Origin: Nitrospirota bacterium
GTDB taxonomy: Bacteria > Nitrospirota > Nitrospiria > Nitrospirales > Nitrospiraceae
Assembly (NCBI GenBank): GCA_030682135.1
Contig: JAUXQT010000095.1
Location: 1-45,858, forward strand
Direction: 5' to 3'
Length of the DNA stretch: 45,858 nucleotides
In this document: positions 40,190 through 45,858 of the stretch, piece after piece
How positions within the stretch are numbered: the stretch's first letter is position 1
How the letters are laid out: each line of letters opens with the position of its first letter
Notes under the pieces: model-generated
Seen by the model: the letters and a program-made list of their open reading frames with translations, nothing else
Told to the model about the DNA's origin: nothing
The model's database searches: none
Translations under genes and position numbers: made by a program

Positions 40190-41110
40190 TTAGGAGCGAG
40201 CGGCGGCCCTGTGGGTTGAAAGAAGCATCATCAGGCGGCTGTGCAGCGCGGTGAGATCATCGAGCAGTTCGATCTTGGTATCGCGAAGACGGTCTCCCAT
40301 GGCCCTGGCACCCTGGCCACCCACGGCAACAGACCAGCGGGTGGCAAGTTGCTCAAGTTCCTGGAGTTGTTGCAATGCAGCAGCCTCCGGCTTTACCTCA
40401 GTTAGCGAGAGCAATACGAGATCGGGCGTGATCTTCTCGCAAAATGTCAGGAGGTCTGAAAAGGGGAGGTTAGGGCCGAGGTAGTAGACGTGGCACCCTT
40501 TGGTTGCGGCGATGTAGGCCACGGCCTGGGCGCCAATCTCATGTGTTTCGCCCTCCGGACAGGCGATGAGGATCCGTGGACCGAATTCATTCACCGGAAG
40601 TTGATTCATGACCGAAAACAACTTCTGTTGAATGATCTTCGTCACATAATGTTCGACGGCAATACTCAATCGACCTTCGTGCCACAACTCGCCGATTCGT
40701 CGTTGTAGCGGGAGCAGAATCCGCTGGACGGCTTCTTCAAACGGAATGACGGCCACTGCGCCGTTCAGTCTCCGCTCGAATCCTGCCTTATCCAGCGGGT
40801 CAAGCGATCCCATCAAATCATCGAGCAGGCGATCATGAGGTTTCTGATCCTCCGGAGAAACAGGAGTCGCGATACGCATGCGTGCGACCAGCGAATCATG
40901 TCCCTCCGCCGCGAGTGAACCGATCGTTGCGCCTTGTTCCATCTGATTCTTTACAAAGCGAAGGAGCGCCACCTCTTCATCGCTATATTCGCGATAGCGA
41001 TTGGAGCTTCGTGAAGGTTTGACAAGCCCATATCGCCTCTCCCAGACGCGAATGACATCCTTCGAGAGGCCGGTGAGCTTTGCAACTCTATGAATTCTAT
41101 GAGTATTCAT
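40190..41110 (-). CDS. CarH/LitR-type B12-binding MerR regulator (predicted photoreceptor)
   Basis: The 306-residue protein is a MerR HTH (RVAKLTGLSKDVIRVWERRY, 1-~75) fused to a helical and a cobalamin-binding domain. CarH hallmarks are present: Trp143-x9-Glu153-His154, with His144 right after the Trp (T. thermophilus CarH His132, the light-state upper ligand), and Glu188-x-His190-x2-Gly193 (lower ligand, TtCarH His177). In the dark, adenosylcobalamin-bound CarH forms a tetramer on DNA; light breaks the Co-C bond and releases it. It probably represses itself and the divergent genes through the ATTGGACA repeats. Light sensing is inferred from residues, not shown. Confidence 0.88.
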   Translation of the reverse strand: MNTHRIHRVAKLTGLSKDVIRVWERRYGLVKPSRSSNRYREYSDEEVALLRFVKNQMEQGATIGSLAAEGHDSLVARMRIATPVSPEDQKPHDRLLDDLMGSLDPLDKAGFERRLNGAVAVIPFEEAVQRILLPLQRRIGELWHEGRLSIAVEHYVTKIIQQKLFSVMNQLPVNEFGPRILIACPEGETHEIGAQAVAYIAATKGCHVYYLGPNLPFSDLLTFCEKITPDLVLLSLTEVKPEAAALQQLQELEQLATRWSVAVGGQGARAMGDRLRDTKIELLDDLTALHSRLMMLLSTHRAAARS

Positions 41111-41134
41111 TATTACAGCTTCATTATATTAGAA

Positions 41135-41228
41135 TGTCCAATGTTTGTCAAATATTTTCCAATATAACACTTGACACATTGGACAACATGGTTTATACAT
41201 TAGACATACTTGCTTCGAACATTGGACA
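41135..41228. promoter_or_regulatory. Operator array between carH-like and zinc-ribbon genes
   Basis: On the plus strand CATTGGACA, CATTAGACA and CATTGGACA start at 41177, 41198 and 41220, spaced 21 and 22 bp (two helical turns). An inverted copy (TGTCCAATG) is at 41135-41143. TTGACA accompanies the first plus-strand box and the inverted copy. CarH/LitR proteins bind direct repeats with tetramers, so this is a likely binding region for the divergent regulator. Confidence 0.65.
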
Positions 41229-41248
41229 TCAATCCTGTGGAGGTGATC

Positions 41249-41548
41249 ATGGCAAGAGCGATGGCGGAGAAAACCAGAGTTGAACAGCCCGAAAATTACA
41301 GCATCTCTTCGGTCATCCAACATCACTCGACATGCAGCAGATGCGGCGGGCTCATGGTGAGCGACTTCTGCATGGATTTGCTGAACAGCACCGGTGAGTT
41401 GGAGTTTGCTGCCAAACGTTGTGTGCAATGTGGCGAGGTCGTCGATCCGGTCATCCTGCGGAATCGAGGAACCAGGCATGAGCTGATCCTGGCGCCTCTG
41501 GAACATGTGCGAAGTAAGTCCTCTACGTCTCAAGGAGTGGTCCGGTAG
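41249..41548 (+). CDS. Small zinc-ribbon protein (99 aa)
   Basis: The protein has a C-x2-C-G-G...C-x2-C-G-E pattern (STCSRCGGLMVSDFCMDLLN, then KRCVQCGEVVDPVILRNR), typical of a zinc ribbon. A close paralogue lies at 45288-45611 with the same VDPVILRNR ending. GTGGAGGTGATC is a strong ribosome-binding site for ATG 41249. It is the first gene rightward of the operator array, so CarH-type control is likely. Function unknown: possibly an RNA- or protein-binding adaptor. Confidence 0.75.
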   Translation: MARAMAEKTRVEQPENYSISSVIQHHSTCSRCGGLMVSDFCMDLLNSTGELEFAAKRCVQCGEVVDPVILRNRGTRHELILAPLEHVRSKSSTSQGVVR

Positions 41549-41573
41549 TAGTTTTCAACCAAGGAGGTTTCCC

Positions 41574-42539
41574 ATGCGGAGTCAAACGGTTCTTCAGGTC
41601 GGAATGGGGGTGGCATTGATGGCAGGGGCCATATCCGTCGCCGGTGCGGCGGACATGCCAAGTAGCGACAAGGACATGGTGCTCATCCCAAAGGGTGAGT
41701 TTACCATGGGGAGCAGCCACCATTCAGATGAGGCAAGGCACCAGGTCGTACTCGATGCCTATCTGATCGACAAGTTCGAAGCGTCGAACGCCCGGTACAA
41801 AGAGTTTATGAAATCCACCGGTCACCCGGCTCCGGCCTATTGGGACGATCCGCGGCTCAGCAAAGCCAATCAGCCGGTGGTCGGTGTGAGCTGGACTGAC
41901 GCCAGCGCCTTCTGCAAGTGGGACGCGAAGCGGCTTCCGACGGAAGCAGAATGGGAGCGGGCGGCCAAGGGTCCGCAAGGCGACAACCATTATCCCTGGG
42001 GCCATACACTCGATCCGAAGAAGGCCAACTATGGCCAGAATGTCGGCCATACCACCCCGGTGGATTCCTACCCGGAAGGAGTGAGCGGGTTCGGGGTCTA
42101 TAACATGGCGGGGAACGTCTTCGAATGGGTGGAGGACTGGTATGACCAGAAGTTCTATAAGGAGAGCCCTGCCCTGAATCCACATGGCGCCGAGAAGGGC
42201 TACAACTTCGCCAATCAAGGCCCGGTCCGCGTGCTGCGCGGCGGTTCCTGGCTGGCGCCTGAAAGCTCCCTCCATACGAGCCATCGGTTCTGGAATCAAC
42301 CGGACAATAACTCTTATGGGGTCGGGCTCGGGTTCCGTTGCGCGAAGTCGGCACAGACGGTGTCCGACGAAGCCATGCAAGCAGGCCGTGACGCCTTCAT
42401 TCAGGCATTAGTCGCGATGGGTGCCGAGAAGAACGCCGATGCGATGACCTCCATTGAGAAGGCCTTGGCTTCGGAGCCGGGCAACAAGGAATACCTGACG
42501 ACTCGCGACCTGATCAAGAAGAGCATGAAGAAGAAATAG
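41574..42539 (+). CDS. Exported SUMF1-fold protein A, with C-terminal TPR-like tail
   Basis: A signal peptide (MRSQTVLQVGMGVALMAGAI, cleavage near AGAA-D) precedes a complete SUMF1/formylglycine-generating-enzyme fold: MVLIPKGEFTMGS, KRLPTEAEWERAAKG, YPWG, YNMAGNVFEWVEDWY, VLRGGSW, GLGFRCAKS. The two catalytic cysteines of true FGE, which precede the final GFRC, are absent: that stretch reads HRFWNQPDNNSYGVG. It therefore should not make formylglycine. A helical tail (DAMTSIEKALASEPGNKEYL) resembles one TPR. AAGGAGG precedes the ATG at 41574. NirV and other SUMF1 proteins without FGE activity exist; the role here is unknown. Confidence 0.88.
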   Translation: MRSQTVLQVGMGVALMAGAISVAGAADMPSSDKDMVLIPKGEFTMGSSHHSDEARHQVVLDAYLIDKFEASNARYKEFMKSTGHPAPAYWDDPRLSKANQPVVGVSWTDASAFCKWDAKRLPTEAEWERAAKGPQGDNHYPWGHTLDPKKANYGQNVGHTTPVDSYPEGVSGFGVYNMAGNVFEWVEDWYDQKFYKESPALNPHGAEKGYNFANQGPVRVLRGGSWLAPESSLHTSHRFWNQPDNNSYGVGLGFRCAKSAQTVSDEAMQAGRDAFIQALVAMGAEKNADAMTSIEKALASEPGNKEYLTTRDLIKKSMKKK

Positions 42540-42553
42540 TAGCAGGACTGATG

Positions 42554-42582
42554 GGAGGGGGACGGCAATGCCGTCCCCCTCC
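42554..42582 (+). repeat. Strong stem-loop between SUMF1 genes A and B
   Basis: GGAGGGGGACGGC (42554-42566) and GCCGTCCCCCTCC (42570-42582) form a perfect 13-bp stem with a 3-nt loop. No T-tract follows. It may stabilise or attenuate the transcript. Confidence 0.7.
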
Positions 42583-42612
42583 GAGGGCACTCGTCGTGAC
42601 AGGAGGTCTGAC

Positions 42613-43671
42613 ATGAATGGATCTAGAACATTAATGGCGACGGTCTTGATGACGGGCGTAACGGTGCTGGCCGGAACAAGCTATGCCGGAGAATCCTTCC
42701 TCCCCAAGGATATGGTCTATATCGGACAAGGGCCATCGGTGATGGGGATCGACAAGGAGGCGCCTGTGGACTCAGGCAACAAGCCCACAGCCTATGACAG
42801 GAGGATGAAGGGTCCCTGGTCCGCTGAGGCGTTGAACGACGAAGGTCCGTCGCACATGGTGTTCTTGGATTCATACCTCATGGATACCTACGAAGTCTCG
42901 AACAAGGACTATGGCGAATTCGTCAAGACGAAAGGCCATCCGGCTCCGGCCTACTGGGACGATCCTCGCTTGAATAAGCCGGGGCAGCCAGTGGTCGGGG
43001 TAAATTGGGACGATGCGAAATCGTTCTGTGAATATCGCGGCAAGCGGCTTCCAACGGAAGCGGAATGGGAAAAGGCAGCTCGTGGCCCCAAGGCCAACCT
43101 CTATCCCTGGGGCAATGACTTCGATCCGGCAAAAGTCAACTATGGCAAAAATCACGACGCGACCATGCCGGTGGATTCCTATCCGGAGGGAGCCAGCTAC
43201 TATGGCGCCTATAACATGGCCGGCAATGTGTTCGAGTGGGTCTCCGACTGGTATGACCCCCGCTACTACGGAAAGCTTGAGACCATGGTGAATCCGAACG
43301 GTCCAGCCAAGCCCGTCTGGATTGGCGGTACGGGCACCTACGTGGACCGACTCACGGTCGGTGAAAAACGCGTCATTCGTGGCGGCTCGTGGATCGCGCC
43401 AGAAGGTACCGTCAGAGCGACCCACCGGTTCTGGAATCACCCACTCAATAACAGCTATGGCGTTGGCCTAGGCTTCCGCTGTGCCAAGAGCGCTCCGCCG
43501 GAAATCGAACAGCAAATCAGGGACAGCTACATCGCGGCCTTAGTGGACATGGGACGAGAACGGTTTGCGGAGGCACAGGAGGCAGTGGGTCGGGGTTTGG
43601 CCATCGATCCCAAGAATATCGAATTGCTGGAACTTCACTCGCTTATTGAACAGTCGATGAAGCGGTCGTGA
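42613..43671 (+). CDS. Exported SUMF1-fold protein B, with C-terminal TPR-like tail
   Basis: The 352-residue paralogue of protein A has a signal peptide (MATVLMTGVTVLAGTSYAG) and a full SUMF1 domain: MVYIGQGPSVMGI, KRLPTEAEWEKAARG, YPWGNDF, YNMAGNVFEWVSDWY, VIRGGSW, GLGFRCAKS. The FGE active-site cysteines are missing here too (HRFWNHPLNNSYGVG). An inserted segment near 47-75 carries lysine- and proline-rich sequence. The C-terminal tail (ERFAEAQEAVGRGLAIDPKN) is a TPR-like unit, as in A. GACAGGAGG precedes ATG 42613. Co-transcription with A is likely. Confidence 0.88.
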   Translation: MNGSRTLMATVLMTGVTVLAGTSYAGESFLPKDMVYIGQGPSVMGIDKEAPVDSGNKPTAYDRRMKGPWSAEALNDEGPSHMVFLDSYLMDTYEVSNKDYGEFVKTKGHPAPAYWDDPRLNKPGQPVVGVNWDDAKSFCEYRGKRLPTEAEWEKAARGPKANLYPWGNDFDPAKVNYGKNHDATMPVDSYPEGASYYGAYNMAGNVFEWVSDWYDPRYYGKLETMVNPNGPAKPVWIGGTGTYVDRLTVGEKRVIRGGSWIAPEGTVRATHRFWNHPLNNSYGVGLGFRCAKSAPPEIEQQIRDSYIAALVDMGRERFAEAQEAVGRGLAIDPKNIELLELHSLIEQSMKRS

Positions 43672-43724
43672 GGAAATGTTGAAACGGTTTTTGCTCATGG
43701 TTTGATCGTGACGGAGGGGCAGTT

Positions 43725-44093
43725 ATGACACACGACAAGATTTTTCTTTCAGGTATTGTCCTCATCGCGCTACTCGGGGCCTCACCCCTACAGGCAGGTC
43801 CCATCGATCCTGCCCGGCATCCTCACCCGGAGAGTGCGAAGGCAGTACATGAGGCCGAGCATGATGTAGACCATGCGTGGGAGGTCTATCACCGCGCCGC
43901 GTTAGGTGGAACGGTCGCGTCCCCTGCCCTGCAGGCGGACATCGAAGAACACCTGCACGTAGCCAGGACCCTCATTACCCAGGCGCAAGAGGCAGCCGAG
44001 CGGGGAGACAAGCGTCAGGTGAAGCGTCTCGTCAGCCAAGTGAAAGTCCATACCACCAAGGCCATCGAGGGGAGCAAGGAGCAGAAGAAATGA
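43725..44093 (+). CDS. Exported His-rich helical protein (SmbP-like?)
   Basis: A signal peptide (MTHDKIFLSGIVLIALLGAS, cleavage near LQAG) is followed by helical sequence with clustered His and Glu/Asp: ARHPHPESAKAVHEAEHDVD, HAWEVYHRAALGG, EEHLHVARTLITQAQ. Histidine spacing resembles small metal-binding proteins such as SmbP of Nitrosomonas, though length and pattern differ. The stop overlaps the ATG of SUMF1 protein C. GGAGGGGCAG precedes the start. Metal (copper, nickel or iron) binding is plausible but only inferred. Confidence 0.72.
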   Translation: MTHDKIFLSGIVLIALLGASPLQAGPIDPARHPHPESAKAVHEAEHDVDHAWEVYHRAALGGTVASPALQADIEEHLHVARTLITQAQEAAERGDKRQVKRLVSQVKVHTTKAIEGSKEQKK

Positions 44094-44929
44094 CACAAGG
44101 TCTGAGGAGGAGAGAAACCGGCTGGAGAAGTATTGTGGCAATGATGGCCCTAACCTGTGCCGTTGTACCTGCCGTAGCAGCTGCGCCGACAGCCAAGGAG
44201 CTCGACCAGGTCCCTATGGTGACGATTCCGGCTGGCGCATTTCTAATGGGGAATCCGGAAGGCAAAGGCCGGGCAGATGAATGGCCGCAGCGATCGGTGT
44301 ACCTCGACGAGTTTGCGATCGATCAGGTCGAAGTGACCAATGAACGGTATCTGGCGTTCGTGGCTACCACAGGCCATCGAAGCCCTCCGAACCCCTATGG
44401 CACTGGCCCGCTCTCATCCGTGAAGGGTATCGAACAACTTCCGGTCGTGCAGGCCACCTGGTACGACGCCAAGGCCTATTGTAGTTGGGCCAAGAAACGG
44501 CTCCCGACTGAAGCGGAATGGGAGAAGGCCGCTCGCGGCACCGATGGCCGGCTGTTTCCCTGGGGCAACGAGTCAACCACATCGAAGCGGGCGAACTTCG
44601 ATCGTGAGTGGGAGGAAGAGAAAACATTACATCCGGTCGGGTCCTTGCCCGGCGGCGATTCACCCTACGGCGTGAAGGACATGTCCGGCAATGCACGCGA
44701 GTGGGTGCAGGATTGGTATGACCCCGAATATTACCAGCATGCACCGGATCGAAATCCGCAGGGTCCTGACAAAAAGGGTGTCGTGCGATCGATTCGCGGC
44801 GGATCCTGGCATAGCCCGATGTCGGACATTACGACGACGGCCCGCGGGCGAGGCGGATTCGCGCTGCAGACCCATGGGACAGGCTTTCGCTGTGTCCGGG
44901 GTCTAGAAGGCCAGGTCCAGCAGAAGTAA
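44090..44929 (+). CDS. Exported SUMF1-fold protein C
   Basis: The 279-residue protein has an N-terminal export segment (WRSIVAMMALTCAVVPAVAA) and a SUMF1 domain: VPMVTIPAGAFLMGNPEG, EVTNERYLAFVATTGH, KRLPTEAEWEKAARG, FPWGNE, GVKDMSGNAREWVQDWYDPE, SIRGGSWHS, GTGFRCVRG. It lacks the C-terminal TPR-like tail of A and B and the FGE catalytic cysteines. ATG 44090 overlaps the stop of the His-rich gene (ATGA), so the pair is translationally coupled and the products may work together in the periplasm. Confidence 0.87.
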   Translation: MTQGLRRRETGWRSIVAMMALTCAVVPAVAAAPTAKELDQVPMVTIPAGAFLMGNPEGKGRADEWPQRSVYLDEFAIDQVEVTNERYLAFVATTGHRSPPNPYGTGPLSSVKGIEQLPVVQATWYDAKAYCSWAKKRLPTEAEWEKAARGTDGRLFPWGNESTTSKRANFDREWEEEKTLHPVGSLPGGDSPYGVKDMSGNAREWVQDWYDPEYYQHAPDRNPQGPDKKGVVRSIRGGSWHSPMSDITTTARGRGGFALQTHGTGFRCVRGLEGQVQQK

Positions 44930-45036
44930 GCAGTCGAAGTGGTGACGCGATGAAACATGCTGCGCACAACGGAAACACGGAGGCCGGTTTCTCGTTCCCA
45001 TCAGGGTGGCGCCGCGACTCCGCACGGCGTCTCCCG

Positions 45037-45081
45037 CTGAGGCAGACAGCTCCCTCCATCGGGAGGGACCTGTCTCCTCAG
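45037..45081 (+). repeat. Stem-loop downstream of SUMF1 gene C
   Basis: CTGAGGCAGACAGCTCCCTCC (two blocks) at 45037-45057 pairs with GGGAGGGACCTGTCTCCTCAG at 45061-45081 across a 3-nt loop, with three small mismatches. There is no T-tract. The rest of the 44930-45119 gap shows no convincing gene. Confidence 0.65.
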
Positions 45082-45119
45082 TATACACAAGAGGCTTGTT
45101 GCAGAATGAGGAGGATCGC

Positions 45120-45245
45120 ATGGACCAGATGATCCTGTGTGCAATCGCACTGGTGGCGTTACGTTATTGGGCAAGTGCCGCATCATGGAGAACGGCTGTC
45201 GCGGTGCGGCGGCAGACCGGATCGGGTAGGCCTCGAATCAAGTAA
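45120..45245 (+). CDS. Small membrane-type peptide (41 aa)
   Basis: The product MDQMILCAIALVALRYWASA plus a short basic tail (VRRQTGSGRPRIK) is one membrane helix followed by Arg/Lys residues. GAGGAGGATCGC gives a strong ribosome-binding site for ATG 45120. The longer frame from 45006 is not needed. Function unknown. Confidence 0.55.
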   Translation: MDQMILCAIALVALRYWASAASWRTAVAVRRQTGSGRPRIK

Positions 45246-45287
45246 GGAGCAGGCTGTTGACTCTTCTGATCGCCAGCGAGGGTTCCC

Positions 45288-45611
45288 GTGGCATCGAATG
45301 GGAGACCGAACAATCCTCTGCCCTTCCCCCAGCCATCCGGCAACCGCATCTGTATGCGCTGCGGGGGTTTGCTGGTCACAGAATATTATCTGGACCTTCA
45401 GGACGATACCGGTCAAATCGGCATCACGGGATTGCGTTGCACCAGTTGTGGGGAGGTCGTCGATCCGGTCATTCTTCGGAACCGACTAAACCAGACGCCG
45501 GATCTCTTGCACGGTACGAAGCAGAGAAAATATGCGCAACGGGTCGATCGTGGAGAGTCCGGTGAGCCACATCGGAGCGGCCCTAAGAACGACAGGCAGC
45601 TAGGCGACTAA
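45288..45611 (+). CDS. Small zinc-ribbon protein (107 aa), paralogue of the 41249 gene
   Basis: The protein has ICMRCGGLLVTEYYLDLQDD then LRCTSCGEVVDPVILRNR, with the same CxxCGG...CxxCGEVVDPVILRNR layout as the 99-aa protein at 41249. The start is GTG at 45288 (VASNGRPNNP). The C-terminal tail is basic (KQRKYAQRVDRGESGEPHRS). It closes the SUMF1 cluster on the right, as its paralogue opens it on the left. Function unknown. Confidence 0.72.
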   Translation: MASNGRPNNPLPFPQPSGNRICMRCGGLLVTEYYLDLQDDTGQIGITGLRCTSCGEVVDPVILRNRLNQTPDLLHGTKQRKYAQRVDRGESGEPHRSGPKNDRQLGD

Positions 45612-45642
45612 CGAATGGTGGTACCGCGTAAGGAGATGAGCC

Positions 45643-45858
45643 ATGCACATTGTTGTCACAGGCGGAACGGGCTTCATCGGTCGTCCCTTATGCGCCTCCC
45701 TCGTTCAGGAGGGGCACCGGGTCACGCTCCTCACGAGAAGGAAGGAAGAGGCGCAACGGTTGTTCGGCTCCGCTGTGGCGGCCATCGAGTGGAATGGCAC
45801 AGAGACGGGGGCCTGGGAGCAATCTCTCGAAGGGGCCGATGCTGTCATTAATCTCGCC
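45643..45858 (+). CDS. TIGR01777-family NAD(P)-dependent epimerase (N-terminal part)
   Basis: The 72 visible residues start with the Rossmann nucleotide-binding motif MHIVVTGGTGFIGRPLCASL and continue with VTLLTRRKEEAQRLFG and WEQSLEGADAVINLA, as in YfcH-type epimerase/SDR proteins (usually about 300 residues). AAGGAGATGAGCC precedes ATG 45643. The gene runs off the right edge. From memory, YfcH-type genes often lie near photolyase or light-regulated genes in bacteria, which would suit the carH neighbourhood; this was not checked. Confidence 0.88.
   Translation, partial: MHIVVTGGTGFIGRPLCASLVQEGHRVTLLTRRKEEAQRLFGSAVAAIEWNGTETGAWEQSLEGADAVINLA

Noticed and set aside
43672-43724. ATGTTGAAACGGTTTTT, similar to the end of the 795-919 element
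   Set aside because: Only about 12 bases match and there is no inverted partner, so chance is as likely as a relict copy.
41574-44929. Formylglycine-generating sulfatase activators
   Set aside because: The SUMF1 fold is present, but both catalytic cysteines are missing in all three proteins, and no sulfatase gene is nearby.
44950-45132. 60-codon frame after SUMF1 protein C
   Set aside because: It runs through a stable hairpin, has no ribosome-binding site, and overlaps the start of the better supported 41-aa gene.

Overview
The window is dense, fairly GC-rich bacterial chromosome. Gene content suggests a Nitrospirota bacterium, probably Nitrospira: a Rrf2-headed sulfate-assimilation operon with a fused sulfite reductase, long intercistronic inverted repeats that resemble repeats I recall from Nitrospira, and a cluster of exported SUMF1-fold proteins. 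That assignment is inference; no rRNA or other phylogenetic marker was tested.

Region 1 (1-6660, minus strand) is one sulfur operon: an Rrf2 regulator, a double-site sulfite reductase with a C-terminal TusA domain, APS reductase (cysH), a TrpD2-like protein, cysD and cysN (cut by the window edge). Together they take sulfate to APS, sulfite and sulfide. Region 2 (6865-11226, plus strand) holds a Fis-type protein, HU, tRNA-Val(GAC) and thrS-infC-rpmI-rplT; infC appears to start at AUC. Region 3 (11312-17723, minus strand) is fmt-rsmB-rpe-pheS-pheT, in which both PheRS subunits are of archaeal/eukaryotic type. An initiator tRNA-fMet lies divergently upstream of fmt.

Region 4 (18056-27281) is a mixed block: a lytic transglycosylase, a PilZ protein, a lipoprotein, a REC-GGDEF diguanylate cyclase, a beta-helix protein, a CpoB/YbgF-like TPR protein, a DUF2726-like protein, anmK, and a degenerate SF1-helicase-like protein that starts just after a small repeat element. 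Region 5 (27344-40073) is a 12.6-kb integrated element in the 3' end of tRNA-Leu(CAG), bounded by 22-bp direct repeats. It has a tyrosine integrase, an AlpA/Xis-like protein, a phage replication-type winged-helix protein, ribbon-helix-helix repressors, and tail genes (tape measure, gp10-like, truncated tail-tip protein). No capsid, portal or terminase gene is visible.

Region 6 (40190-45858) is chromosome again. A CarH/LitR-type B12-dependent photoreceptor repressor, with the cobalamin-ligand residues conserved, is divergent from a zinc-ribbon protein, three exported SUMF1-fold proteins, a His-rich helical exported protein, a second zinc-ribbon paralogue and a TIGR01777-type epimerase (cut by the window edge). 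The carH/zinc-ribbon gap carries repeated ATTGGACA boxes about 21-22 bp apart, so this looks like a light- or B12-responsive gene set of unknown function. It is the most promising candidate for an undescribed system here.
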